Below, in pieces: positions 54,704 through 63,665 of a stretch of 64,000 bases of DNA. A program made the position numbers and the translations under genes. The DNA is from Acidobacteria bacterium SCN 69-37 (GTDB lineage: Bacteria > Acidobacteriota > Vicinamibacteria > Vicinamibacterales > SCN-69-37), in the NCBI GenBank assembly GCA_001724025.1, contig MEDJ01000020.1, positions 124,001-188,000 of the forward strand, read 5' to 3'. The notes beneath the pieces are model-generated. The model made no database searches and had not been told where the DNA came from. It saw nothing but the letters and a program-made list of their open reading frames with translations. Within the stretch, counting starts at the first letter, position 1; the number at the start of each line of letters is the position of its first letter.

Positions 54704-55728
54704 GCACGGTGCTCGTGGCGGGTGGTGCCGGCTACGTCGGCAGCCACACGGTGAAGGCCCTGGCCGAGGCTGCCTACGACGTCGTCGTGTACGACAACCT
54801 GCGGGCCGGACACCGGGAAGCCGTCGATCGGCTGGTCGCCGCGTTTCCCGAGCGGCGTATCACCTTCGTGCAGGGCGACATCCTCGACGGGACGCGCGTG
54901 CGCGAGACCCTCGAGACGACGGGCGCCTCGGCCGTGCTGCACTTCGCGGCCCTGCTCTCGGTGGTCGGGTCGGTCCACGATCCGTTCGCCTACTACCGGA
55001 ACAACGTCGTCGGGACGATGACCGTCCTCGAGGCCATGGCCGCGGCCGGGGTGAAGCACTTCGTCTTTTCGTCGACGTGCGCGACGTTCGGCGAGCCGCG
55101 CACCCCTGCCCTCGACGAGAGCCACCCGCAGCACCCGATCAATGCGTACGGCGAGACGAAACTGGCCGTTGAACGCGCCCTCCCGCACCTCGAGACGGCC
55201 ACGGGAATCCGGTCGGTGGCGCTGCGCTATTTCAACGCGTCGGGCGCCGATCCCGACGGGCTGATCGGCGAGGACCATCGTCCCGAAGAACACCTGATTC
55301 CCCGCGCGATCGCGGCTGCGCGCGGCGGGGAGGGACTGGCGATTTTCGGCGACGACTATCCGACGCACGACGGCACCTGCGTGCGCGACTACGTCCACGT
55401 GTGCGATCTTGCGGCCGCGCACGTCGCCGCGCTGCGGCGCCTCGAGGCCGGCGGTCCGTCGGGCCGCTTCAACCTCGGCAGCGGGACCGGCATGACGGTC
55501 CGCCAGATTCTCGACGCGGTTGGCCGCGTGGTCGGCCGGCCCGTCCCGCACACGATCGGGCCCCGGCGCGCGGGTGATCCGGCGCGCCTCGTGGCGTCGA
55601 GCGGCCTGGCCGCGCGTGAGCTGCAGTGGACGCCGCGATTCGGCCTCGATGCCATCGTCCAGACCGCCTGGGCGTGGCATACGGCTCATCCAGACGGCTA
55701 CGGCGGCGCGAAACCGGTCGACTCGTGA
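54700..55728 (+). CDS. galE: UDP-glucose 4-epimerase
   Basis: This 342-residue SDR enzyme interconverts UDP-glucose and UDP-galactose. The start is GTG, overlapping the ugd stop, giving the NAD motif STVLVAGGAGYVGSHTVKAL. VVVYDNLRAGHREAV, LHFAALLSVVGSVHDPFAYY, SSTCATFGEPRTP and the catalytic INAYGETKLAVERAL follow, with YFNASGADPDGLIGEDHRPE and GTCVRDYVHVCDLAAAHVAA as in GalE proteins. It has the family's usual length. The msbA-like gene starts one base after its stop. Confidence 0.96.
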   Translation: MSTVLVAGGAGYVGSHTVKALAEAAYDVVVYDNLRAGHREAVDRLVAAFPERRITFVQGDILDGTRVRETLETTGASAVLHFAALLSVVGSVHDPFAYYRNNVVGTMTVLEAMAAAGVKHFVFSSTCATFGEPRTPALDESHPQHPINAYGETKLAVERALPHLETATGIRSVALRYFNASGADPDGLIGEDHRPEEHLIPRAIAAARGGEGLAIFGDDYPTHDGTCVRDYVHVCDLAAAHVAALRRLEAGGPSGRFNLGSGTGMTVRQILDAVGRVVGRPVPHTIGPRRAGDPARLVASSGLAARELQWTPRFGLDAIVQTAWAWHTAHPDGYGGAKPVDS

Positions 55729-55729
55729 C

Positions 55730-57652
55730 ATGATGCGGCGGCGCCCGGACCTGCTGCCGGGCGCGGGGACCGAACGCGGTCCGCAGGAGATCCAGGAACG
55801 AGTGCGCGAACTCTCGCAGTTGCTTCGAGCCGCGCGAGCCTACCGGGGTCGCATCATGGCGGCGCTTGCCGCGATGGTGGTCTATGCGGCCGGATCGGGA
55901 ATGCTCGCCTGGCTGCTGCAGCCGATCGTCGACGGCCTGACCAGCGTCAAGCCGCTGGCGTCCGCGCCGGTGGCCGTTCCTTCCACCCTGCAGCCGTTCA
56001 CCGACAGCCTGACGAACGTCACAGAGGCTGACATCGGGTGGATCGCACTGCTGATCCTCCTGGCGTACTTCCTCAAGGGCGCCGGCAGCTACCTGTCGAC
56101 CTTCCTGATGGCCGACGTCGGGCAGCGTGTCGTCCGCGATCTGCGGAACCGGCTCTTCGACCACATCCTCGGCCAGTCCGCAGCGTTCTTCAGCGGCCAC
56201 ACGTCGGGCCAACTCGTGTCGCGGATCACGAACGACGTGGGCCAGGTGCAGACGGTGGTGTCGGAGACGATCGCGGACCTGTCGCGCGAGACGCTGGCCG
56301 TCGTGGCGTACGCCGGGCTGCTGTTCTACCTCGACTGGCATCTGGCGGTGGTCGTGGTGACGGCGGTACCGCTCGTCGCCTATCCGCTCACGCGACTCGG
56401 CCAGCGCGTGCGTCGAACGACGCGGCGCGGACAGGAGCAACTGGAGACGGTCACGCACATCGCGACCGAGGCGTTCAGCGGACACCGCATCGTCAAGGCG
56501 TTCGGCGCCGAACGGCGCGAGGGGAGTCGGTTCGCCTCGGCCACCGAGCGGCTCTACCGGACCAATCTGAAGGTCACGAGCGCCGTGGCGGCCCTGCCGC
56601 CGCTGATGGAGTTCATCGGCGGATTGGCGGCCATTGCCGTCCTCTGGTATGGCGTCCGCCAGATCGCCGCCGGGGCGCTGTCGCCGGGGGAGTTCACCAC
56701 GTTCCTCGGCGCCGCGTTCATGATGTACGGGCCGATCAAGAAGCTGAGCCGCGTGAACGCCAGCATCCAGCAGGCGATCGCGGCTGCCGAGCGGATCTTC
56801 GACATGCTCGGGACGCGCACCGAGGTCCGCGAGCCGCCCGGGGCGCCGGCGCTGCCGCGCATGCGCGAGTCGGTCGCGTTCCGGGACGTCGGGTTCGCGT
56901 ATGCCGACAGGCCCGATCATTTCGTGCTGCGCCACGCGTCGTTTCACGTGACGGCCGGCCAGGTCGTCGCGATGGTCGGCCTGAGCGGCGCCGGCAAGAC
57001 GACGCTCTCGAATCTCATTCCACGCTTCTTCGACGTCACCGAGGGCGCGGTGACGATCGACGGGGTCGACATCCGCAGCGTGACCCTGGCGTCGCTGCGC
57101 GGCCAGATCGCGCTCGTCACGCAGGAGACCGTCCTTTTCGACGACACGATTGCGGCCAACATCGCCTACGGGGCGCCCGGCGCGACACGCGAGGCGATCG
57201 AGCAGGCGGCGCGGGCCGCGCACGCGCACGCGTTCATCGTGGCGCTCGAGCGAGGCTACGACACCTGCATCGGCGAGCGCGGGCAGCGGCTGTCGGGCGG
57301 GCAGCGGCAGCGGATCGCGATTGCGCGCGCCATCCTGAAGGACTGTCCGATCCTCGTGCTCGACGAGGCCACGTCGGCACTCGACGCCGAGTCCGAACAG
57401 CTCGTCCAGGAGGCGCTCGGGAACCTGATGCGCAACAGGACGACGTTCGTGATTGCGCACCGGTTGTCGACGGTGCGCCGCGCGGACATGATCTTGGCGC
57501 TCGAGAGCGGCCGGATCGTGGAAATCGGGACGCACGACGAGTTGATGGCGCGTGAGGGCGGCGTGTACGCCCGTCTCTACGCGCTGCAGGCAATTGGCAA
57601 CGACGAGGTGGCCGAGGTGACGATGGCGACCGGGAGAGAGGGACGCGCGTGA
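55730..57652 (+). CDS. ABC exporter, MsbA-like (lipid or glycan flippase)
   Basis: A 640-residue half-transporter fusing a six-helix membrane domain (about residues 40-370) to an ATPase. MsbA flips lipid A core; a glycan-lipid or peptide cargo is equally possible here. VVYAAGSGMLAWLLQPIVDG, SRITNDVGQVQTVVSE and IVKAFGAERREGSRFASAT mark the exporter membrane domain. The ATPase has MVGLSGAGKTTLSNLIPRFF (Walker A), RLSGGQRQRIAIARAILKDC (signature) and ILVLDEATSALDAESEQ (Walker B). Its location beside polysaccharide precursor genes and before yicC suggests an envelope cargo. The start is one base after galE. Confidence 0.93.
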   Translation: MMRRRPDLLPGAGTERGPQEIQERVRELSQLLRAARAYRGRIMAALAAMVVYAAGSGMLAWLLQPIVDGLTSVKPLASAPVAVPSTLQPFTDSLTNVTEADIGWIALLILLAYFLKGAGSYLSTFLMADVGQRVVRDLRNRLFDHILGQSAAFFSGHTSGQLVSRITNDVGQVQTVVSETIADLSRETLAVVAYAGLLFYLDWHLAVVVVTAVPLVAYPLTRLGQRVRRTTRRGQEQLETVTHIATEAFSGHRIVKAFGAERREGSRFASATERLYRTNLKVTSAVAALPPLMEFIGGLAAIAVLWYGVRQIAAGALSPGEFTTFLGAAFMMYGPIKKLSRVNASIQQAIAAAERIFDMLGTRTEVREPPGAPALPRMRESVAFRDVGFAYADRPDHFVLRHASFHVTAGQVVAMVGLSGAGKTTLSNLIPRFFDVTEGAVTIDGVDIRSVTLASLRGQIALVTQETVLFDDTIAANIAYGAPGATREAIEQAARAAHAHAFIVALERGYDTCIGERGQRLSGGQRQRIAIARAILKDCPILVLDEATSALDAESEQLVQEALGNLMRNRTTFVIAHRLSTVRRADMILALESGRIVEIGTHDELMAREGGVYARLYALQAIGNDEVAEVTMATGREGRA

Positions 57653-58542
57653 TTCGTTCGATGACGGGATTTGCGTCGGTCAGCCGCGAGGCCGCCGGCG
57701 ACCGGGTGCACATCACGATGAAATCGGTGAATCACCGGTTTCTCGACGTGGCCGTGAAGCTGCCGCAGGCTCTGGCTCCACTCGATCAACGCGTGCGGGC
57801 GATCGTGCAGCAGCGGCTCTCGCGCGGGCGGGTGGAACTGCAGGTGGCCGCCGAGGTCACCACGCCGCCGGAACGCGAGGTGGTGCTCGACGAGGCGCTG
57901 CTCGATCAGATCGTGGCGGTCATCGAGCGGGCGCGGGAGAAGGGCGTGGTGGCGGGTCCGCTCACGCCCTCGGATCTCGTGCGGTTGCCGCAGGTGCTCG
58001 AGATCCGGACGCGTCCGGCCGAGACCGGCGGGGACGTGCCGGCCTCGCTGGCGGCGCTCGTGGATCTGGCTGTCACCGAGGCGCTCGACGCCCTGATCGT
58101 GATGCGCGAGACCGAGGGGCGGTTCCTGGCCGCCGATCTCGACGGCCGGCTCCAGACGATGGCAGGCTACGTCGAGACGCTGGCGCGCGAGTCCGGCGAC
58201 GGACAGCGCCAGCTCGAGGCACGTCTGCGCGAGCGCGTGGCGCAACTGCCGCCGGACCTCCAGGGCGATCCGGCGGCGCTCGCGCAGGAAATCGTGCGCG
58301 TCGTGGCGCGATCCGACGTCGACGAGGAGATCGTCAGGCTCCGCGGCCACCTCGAGCACTGGCACGGCCTGGCCGGCGGCGCCGAGCCGTGCGGCCGGAA
58401 GCTCGATTTCCTGGTGCAGGAGATGAACCGCGAGATCAACACGATCGGGTCCAAGGTGGAGGGCTCGCGCGGCACGGAGATCGTCATCGAAGCCAAGGCC
58501 GAACTCGAGCGCATCAAGGAGCAGGTCCAGAATGTCGAGTGA
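57649..58542 (+). CDS. yicC: YicC family protein (probable endoribonuclease)
   Basis: A 297-residue cytoplasmic protein of the YicC/YloC family, members of which degrade small RNAs. The characteristic start MIRSMTGFASVSREAAGDRV and MKSVNHRFLDVAVKLPQALA are present. The C-terminal domain includes DEEIVRLRGHLEHWHGLAGG, GRKLDFLVQEMNREINTIGS and AKAELERIKEQVQNVE. The GTG start overlaps the ABC transporter stop (GTGA), and its 3' end overlaps gmk by 11 bases. A yicC-gmk-rpoZ-coaBC-priA order is widely conserved, so this placement is normal. Confidence 0.96.
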   Translation: MIRSMTGFASVSREAAGDRVHITMKSVNHRFLDVAVKLPQALAPLDQRVRAIVQQRLSRGRVELQVAAEVTTPPEREVVLDEALLDQIVAVIERAREKGVVAGPLTPSDLVRLPQVLEIRTRPAETGGDVPASLAALVDLAVTEALDALIVMRETEGRFLAADLDGRLQTMAGYVETLARESGDGQRQLEARLRERVAQLPPDLQGDPAALAQEIVRVVARSDVDEEIVRLRGHLEHWHGLAGGAEPCGRKLDFLVQEMNREINTIGSKVEGSRGTEIVIEAKAELERIKEQVQNVE

Positions 58543-59167
58543 CTCGTCGCCGCCCGGCCAGCTCTTTGTCGTTTCGGCGCCGTCCGGCACGGGCAAGACC
58601 ACGGTCATCGATCGGCTGATGGAGCGGATGCCCCGGCTGATCCGGTCGCGGTCGTACACGAGCCGGGCCCGCCGATCGGGCGAGATCGAGGGCGTCGACT
58701 ATAATTTCATCAGCCGCGATCGGTTCGAGGCGATGGTTCGCGCGGACGCGTTCCTCGAGTGGGCCGACATCTTCGGGAATCTCTATGGCACCGGACGTGA
58801 GACGACCGAGGCGGCGCTGGCCGCCGGTGCGGATCTGGTGCTGGTGATCGATGTTCAGGGCGCCAGGCAGGTGCGCGAGCGGCTGCCGGGACAGGCCATC
58901 GAGATCTTCGTGCTGCCGCCGTCGTTCGACGTGCTGGCGGCGAGACTCCGGGGGCGCAACAAGGATCCGGAAGAGGCCATCGTCCAGCGGCTGGCCACGG
59001 CCAGTCGTGAGGTCGGGGCCGTGGACGAGTACGATTACGTGGTCGTCAACGACGACCTCGAGCGGTGTGTGTGCGACATCGCGGCCATCATCGTGGCCGA
59101 GCGCGCGAAGCTGGTCCGGCAGCGGACCTCGATCGCGCCGATCGTCGCGACGTTCAAGCAGGCGTAA
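58532..59167 (+). CDS. gmk: Guanylate kinase
   Basis: This 211-residue enzyme phosphorylates GMP to GDP in the cytoplasm. The P-loop is SAPSGTGKTTVIDRLMERMP. The GMP-binding SYTSRARRSGEIEGVDYNFI and EWADIFGNLYGTGRE, and VLVIDVQGARQVRERLPGQA, are all standard. The C-terminal end is ERAKLVRQRTSIAPIVATFK. The start lies inside yicC (11-base overlap), a common arrangement for this pair. Confidence 0.97.
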   Translation: MSSDSSPPGQLFVVSAPSGTGKTTVIDRLMERMPRLIRSRSYTSRARRSGEIEGVDYNFISRDRFEAMVRADAFLEWADIFGNLYGTGRETTEAALAAGADLVLVIDVQGARQVRERLPGQAIEIFVLPPSFDVLAARLRGRNKDPEEAIVQRLATASREVGAVDEYDYVVVNDDLERCVCDIAAIIVAERAKLVRQRTSIAPIVATFKQA

Positions 59168-59191
59168 GCCAGGACAGGGAGCAGAGCAGTC

Positions 59192-59413
59192 ATGACCGAG
59201 ACCCCGCGGCCGACCACACGGCCGGCCAATTCGTTCGAGTTCGTCACCATTGCCGCCGCGCGCGCACGCCAGTTGCTCGAAGGCTGCGTGCCCCGCGTGG
59301 AAGGATCACCCAAGCCGGCGCGCCGGGCGTTGCAGGAAGTGGTCGTCGGCGCGGTCAAGCGCGCGGATGAGACGACCGACGACGCGGCTGCCGAGACGTC
59401 GTCCGCCGACTAG
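59192..59413 (+). CDS. rpoZ: RNA polymerase omega subunit
   Basis: A 73-residue small subunit that helps assemble beta' into RNA polymerase. The core [20 protein letters not shown] and [20 protein letters not shown] is recognisable omega, with the usual acidic C-terminal tail. The position, 24 bases after gmk and nine before coaBC, supports the call. An in-frame start at 59192 has GGGAGCAGAG upstream. Confidence 0.93.
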   Translation: MTETPRPTTRPANSFEFVTIAAARARQLLEGCVPRVEGSPKPARRALQEVVVGAVKRADETTDDAAAETSSAD

Positions 59414-59422
59414 GAACGACGC

Positions 59423-60646
59423 ATGGCTTTCGTGGGCCTCGGGGTCACCGGCGGCATCGGCGCGTACAAGGCCGTCGAGCTGACGCGGCTCCTGCAAAAG
59501 CGCGGGCATCGCGTGCAGGTGGCCATGACCCGGACGGCCCGGCGATTCGTCGGGCCGCTCACGTTCGAGGCCATCACGCGCGAGCCGGTCATCACCACCC
59601 AGTTCGCGTCGGGACTCAATACCGGGATCGAGCACATCGCGCTCGCCTCCGGTGTGGACGTCCTCGTCGTGGCGCCGGCCACGGCCAACATCATCGGCAA
59701 GTTCGCCGGCGGCATTGCGGACGATTTCCTGTCGTCCCTCTACCTGGCGACCCGCGCGCCCGTCCTGCTGGCGCCGGCCATGAACACCCACATGTGGGAG
59801 CACGCGGCCGTTCAGGCCAACGTGGCCACGCTGCGGCGACGCGGCGTGCGGTTCGTCGATCCGGGCGATGGCTACCTGGCCTGCGGCTGGGTCGGGGCCG
59901 GACGGCTGGCGGATCCCGACGTGATTGCCGCGGCTGTCGAACGCGTACTCGCGGGGACCGCGCGGACGCTGGCCGGACGCCGCGTGCTCGTCACCGCCGG
60001 CCCGACCCTCGAGGATCTCGACGCGGTCCGGTTCATCGGCAATCGATCGAGCGGCCGCATGGGCATGGCCGTCGCCGCCGAGGCGGCTGCACGCGGCGCG
60101 GACGTGGTGCTCGTCTTGGGGCCGACGAGCGTCGACCCGCCCGCGGGCATCACGGTGATCCGCGTGCGCAGCGCCGCCGAGATGCACGCGGCCGTGATGG
60201 CCGCCCTGCCCGGCACGGACGCCGTGATCATGGCCGCTGCGGTGGCCGACTACACGCCGGCCGCGGGCCCTTCGCCCACGAAGATCGAAAAAGGTGGAGC
60301 GCTGACGCTGCACCTCGACCGAACGCGGGACATCCTGGCCGATCTCGGCCGGACGCGCGGGGCGAAGACGACGCCCGTGCTGATCGGCTTTGCCGCGCAG
60401 ACGGGGGATCCGGTGCCGGCCGCCCGGCGCAAGCTGCTCGAGAAGCAGGTGGATCTGATCGTCGCCAACGACGTCACCGAGCCCGGCGCAGGCTTCGACG
60501 TCGAGACGAATCGCGTCACGCTCGTCTCGCGCGAGGGCAGCGACGCCCTGCCGCTCCAGGCCAAGACCGACGTGGCGCGCCATCTCCTCGATCGCGTCGA
60601 GGCGCTGCTGGCTGCATCGCCCGTCACCGCCGTCGCGCCGCAATGA
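59423..60646 (+). CDS. coaBC: Bifunctional phosphopantothenoylcysteine decarboxylase/synthase CoaBC
   Basis: This 407-residue flavoenzyme carries two coenzyme A steps: it joins cysteine to phosphopantothenate (CoaB) and decarboxylates the product (CoaC). CoaC comes first: [40 protein letters not shown], then [17 protein letters not shown] with the catalytic motif region, and [18 protein letters not shown] (ACGxxGxGR). CoaB follows from about residue 180: [32 protein letters not shown] and [15 protein letters not shown] is near the end. Its stop overlaps the uracil-DNA glycosylase start as ATGA. Confidence 0.97.
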   Translation: MAFVGLGVTGGIGAYKAVELTRLLQKRGHRVQVAMTRTARRFVGPLTFEAITREPVITTQFASGLNTGIEHIALASGVDVLVVAPATANIIGKFAGGIADDFLSSLYLATRAPVLLAPAMNTHMWEHAAVQANVATLRRRGVRFVDPGDGYLACGWVGAGRLADPDVIAAAVERVLAGTARTLAGRRVLVTAGPTLEDLDAVRFIGNRSSGRMGMAVAAEAAARGADVVLVLGPTSVDPPAGITVIRVRSAAEMHAAVMAALPGTDAVIMAAAVADYTPAAGPSPTKIEKGGALTLHLDRTRDILADLGRTRGAKTTPVLIGFAAQTGDPVPAARRKLLEKQVDLIVANDVTEPGAGFDVETNRVTLVSREGSDALPLQAKTDVARHLLDRVEALLAASPVTAVAPQ

Positions 60647-61410
60647 GCACCAGGCAGGAACTGGCCGATCACCTCCGGGTGTTCGTCGATCTCGGCATCA
60701 GCGGATGCTCACGCGATCAGGCGTGGCGCCAGCGTGAAGAGAACCCGGCCGCCGTGGCGCACGCATCCGCAGGCGACGACTGGACCGACGACATGGCTGG
60801 TGATGCCGCGGAAACCCCGGTCGCGGAGATGGGGACGGATCGCGCTGTAGCGCTGGCGGCGCTGCGCGAGGAGATCGGCGATTGCACGCGCTGCGCGCTG
60901 CACGCGCTGGGCCGTCATCAGGTGGTGTTCGGCGTCGGGAACCCGGATGCGGATCTGATGTTCGTGGGCGAGGCGCCCGGAGAGACCGAGGACCGCGAGG
61001 GCGAGCCGTTCGTCGGCGAGGCCGGTCAGTTGCTGACGAAGATCATCGAGGCCATCGGCCTGTCGCGGGCCGATGTCTACATCGCGAACATCGTCAAGTG
61101 CCGCCCACCGAACAACCGGAACCCCGAGCCTCCCGAGGTCGAGACGTGCAGCCCGTTCCTGCTGCGGCAGATCGACGTCGTGCGTCCGAAGGTCGTCGTG
61201 GCACTGGGCAAATTCGCCGCGCACACATTGCTCGGCACCGACGCGCCGATCTCGCGGCTGCGTGGGCGCCTGCACGAGTATCGCCACGGCATTCGGATCA
61301 TGCCGACGTATCACCCCGCCTACCTCCTGCCTCATCGGAGTCCCGAGAAGAAGCGCGAGGTCTGGGAAGACATGAAGATTGTCCGTGCCCTCCTCGCCGA
61401 CTCCCACTGA
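60643..61410 (+). CDS. Family-4 uracil-DNA glycosylase (iron-sulfur)
   Basis: A 255-residue DNA-repair enzyme removing uracil. The catalytic domain begins near residue 80 with the Fe-S ligands in [20 protein letters not shown]. The active-site motif is [20 protein letters not shown] (GEAPG-x-x-ED). Further cysteines are in [20 protein letters not shown] and the following C, completing the 4Fe-4S set. The second catalytic motif is [20 protein letters not shown]. The first 75 residues are a variable lead ([17 protein letters not shown]). The ATG overlaps the coaBC stop, and its 3' end overlaps priA by about 30 bases. Confidence 0.94.
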   Translation: MSTRQELADHLRVFVDLGISGCSRDQAWRQREENPAAVAHASAGDDWTDDMAGDAAETPVAEMGTDRAVALAALREEIGDCTRCALHALGRHQVVFGVGNPDADLMFVGEAPGETEDREGEPFVGEAGQLLTKIIEAIGLSRADVYIANIVKCRPPNNRNPEPPEVETCSPFLLRQIDVVRPKVVVALGKFAAHTLLGTDAPISRLRGRLHEYRHGIRIMPTYHPAYLLPHRSPEKKREVWEDMKIVRALLADSH

Positions 61411-63610
61411 TGCCGTCGGCGTGGCCGTCCCGGTTCCCGGGCTCGGCCTGCTGACGTATCGACTGCCCGCCGGGACACCGCCGCCCCCCAGGGGTGCGCG
61501 CGTGGTGGTGCCGCTCGGGTCGCGCCGGGTGGTTGGCTGCGTCGTCGAACGGCATGCGACAGCGCCCGAGGGCGCCGAACTGCGTGACGTGGCTGCGGTC
61601 CTCGACACCGAACCATTCCTGCCGGCTGACGTCGTCGATCTGGCGCTGTGGGTAGGCGAGTTCTACGCGTGCGGACCCGGCGACGCGCTGACCGTGGCCA
61701 TGCCGCCCGCGGCGCGCCGGGGCGAAAGCGACGCGTTCCGGCTGCGCGTGCGCGTGTTCCCCGGTCAGACGCCCGACACGCCGCCGCGCGGCGCCCGGCA
61801 ACGCGCGCTGCTGGCGGCACTCGACGGTCACGCCGACGGGGTCCTGCAATCGGCGCTGGCCGCGTCGGGGATTACACCGGACGTGGTGCGGCGCGCAGCA
61901 GTTGCCGGGCTGGTGCGGCTCAGCGAGGAGGTCGACGAGCGCGATCCGTTTGCCGCCGGCGAAGGTGGATGGGCGGTCTCGTCCACGGCGGTCGACGCGC
62001 GGCCATTGACCGACGAACAACGCGCGGCGCTCGAGACCTTGACGACCGCGGCCGACGCGCGCGAGTTCCGTCCGGTGCTCCTGCACGGCGTGACGGGCAG
62101 CGGCAAGACCGAGGTCTATCTGCGGCTGGCGCGCCACGTCATCGCGCACGGGCGGCGCGTGCTCGTGCTGGTGCCGGAGATTGCGCTGACGCCCGCCCTG
62201 GCCGGTCTGTTCCGGGCCACGTTCGGCGAACGTGTCGCGGTGCAGCACAGCGGGCTGTCGGAAGGCGAGCGCCACGATCAGTGGCACCGGATCCGTCGCG
62301 GCGTCGTCGACATCGTCGTCGGGACGCGGTCGGCGGTGTTCGCGCCGCTCGAGGGCGTGGGCCTGGTGATCGTCGACGAGGAGCACGAGGCGTCGTACAA
62401 GCAGGACGAAACGCCGCGCTATCACGGGCGCGACGTGGCGGTGGTGCGCGCGCGCATGGACCGCGCGCTCATCGTGCTCGGATCGGCGACGCCGTCGCTC
62501 GAATCGGCGACGAACGCCGAAGCCGGGCGCTACGGGGTGATCCGCATGACGCGACGCGTGCTCGACCGTCCGCTGGCGAGCGTCCGGCTGATCGACATGC
62601 GTCGCGAAATCGCGGCGACGGGGGCGGAAACCGCGCTGAGCGCGCCGCTCGTCGAGGCGCTGGGCCAGCGACTGGCGCAGGGGGAGCAGAGCCTGGTCCT
62701 GCTCAATCGCCGCGGGTTCGCCACGGTCATCTTCTGCCGCGAGTGTGGCGCGTCACTCGAGTGCCCGCACTGCAGCGTCACGCTGACCTATCATCGCGCG
62801 GCGCGCCGCGTACGATGTCACTACTGCAACTACGCCACGCACGTGCCGCGGGCCTGTGGCGAGTGCGGCGGCGCGTTCCTCGAGCACTCGGGCGTCGGCA
62901 CCGAGCGGCTCGAGGCCGAGGTGCGCGAGCGGTTCCCGCACGCCAGAGTCGCTCGCGTGGATCGCGACACGATCCGGCGACGCGGGGCCATCACGCGCGT
63001 GCTGTCGGCCGTGGCTCGTGGCGATCTCGACATCGTCGTCGGGACGCAGATGATCGCGAAGGGGCACGATTTCCCGGCCGTGACGCTGGTGGGCGTCGTG
63101 GCCGCGGATGTCGGGCTGGGGCTGGCCGACTTCCGTGCGGGAGAGCGCACGTTCCAGCTGCTCACGCAGGTCGTGGGGCGAGCCGGACGCGGCGAAATGC
63201 CGGGCGAGGCGATCGTGCAGACGCTGCACCCGGAACACTACAGCGTGCAGGCCGCCGCCGCGCAGGACTACGCGACGTTTTATGCGCGCGAAATGGAGTT
63301 CCGCCAGGCGATGGCGTATCCACCGACGATTGCGATGGTGAACGTCGTTGTGCGCCATCGGTCGCTCGATCGCGCGATGGCGGATGCCGCCGATCTCGTG
63401 GCGCGGATCCGTCATCGGCGGGTGCCCGCGCGCATCCTCGGTCCGGCGCCTGCCGCGCTGGCGCGCCTCAAGGACGAGTATCGCGTGCAGTTCTTCCTGA
63501 AAGGCCGCCAGCGCCGTCCCATGCGCGATGCCCTGCTCGCCGCGCTGGCCGAGCGGCCCGACCTGCGGCGCCGCACCACGGTGGACGTGGACCCGGTGTC
63601 GGTGGGGTAA
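61379..63610 (+). CDS. priA: Primosomal protein N' (replication restart helicase PriA)
   Basis: This 743-residue superfamily 2 helicase reloads the replicative helicase at stalled forks. The N-terminal DNA-binding domain has [15 protein letters not shown] and [18 protein letters not shown]. The helicase core contains [20 protein letters not shown] (Walker A), [20 protein letters not shown] (DEEH) and [15 protein letters not shown]. The eight-cysteine zinc region is [20 protein letters not shown] to [39 protein letters not shown] and [18 protein letters not shown] follow. The start is uncertain: TTG 61379 is the frame's beginning, with in-frame GTG at 61385 and 61421. It overlaps the glycosylase gene. 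Confidence 0.96.
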   Translation: MSVPSSPTPTDAVGVAVPVPGLGLLTYRLPAGTPPPPRGARVVVPLGSRRVVGCVVERHATAPEGAELRDVAAVLDTEPFLPADVVDLALWVGEFYACGPGDALTVAMPPAARRGESDAFRLRVRVFPGQTPDTPPRGARQRALLAALDGHADGVLQSALAASGITPDVVRRAAVAGLVRLSEEVDERDPFAAGEGGWAVSSTAVDARPLTDEQRAALETLTTAADAREFRPVLLHGVTGSGKTEVYLRLARHVIAHGRRVLVLVPEIALTPALAGLFRATFGERVAVQHSGLSEGERHDQWHRIRRGVVDIVVGTRSAVFAPLEGVGLVIVDEEHEASYKQDETPRYHGRDVAVVRARMDRALIVLGSATPSLESATNAEAGRYGVIRMTRRVLDRPLASVRLIDMRREIAATGAETALSAPLVEALGQRLAQGEQSLVLLNRRGFATVIFCRECGASLECPHCSVTLTYHRAARRVRCHYCNYATHVPRACGECGGAFLEHSGVGTERLEAEVRERFPHARVARVDRDTIRRRGAITRVLSAVARGDLDIVVGTQMIAKGHDFPAVTLVGVVAADVGLGLADFRAGERTFQLLTQVVGRAGRGEMPGEAIVQTLHPEHYSVQAAAAQDYATFYAREMEFRQAMAYPPTIAMVNVVVRHRSLDRAMADAADLVARIRHRRVPARILGPAPAALARLKDEYRVQFFLKGRQRRPMRDALLAALAERPDLRRRTTVDVDPVSVG

Positions 63611-63625
63611 GAGGGCGACCTTCTT

Positions 63626-63654
63626 CGGAGCCCCGGGGCTTCAGCCCCGGGGAA
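63626..63654. repeat. REP-like palindrome between convergent genes
   Basis: CCCCGGGGC-TTCA-GCCCCGGGG (63631-63652) preceded by CGGAG forms a nine-base-pair stem and tetraloop. It is the same unit as at 22774-22836 and 37993-38024, with G replacing A in the stem. It lies between priA and the site-2 protease gene and may also act as a transcription-stopping hairpin. Confidence 0.8.
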
Positions 63655-63665
63655 TCGCCGCCGAC

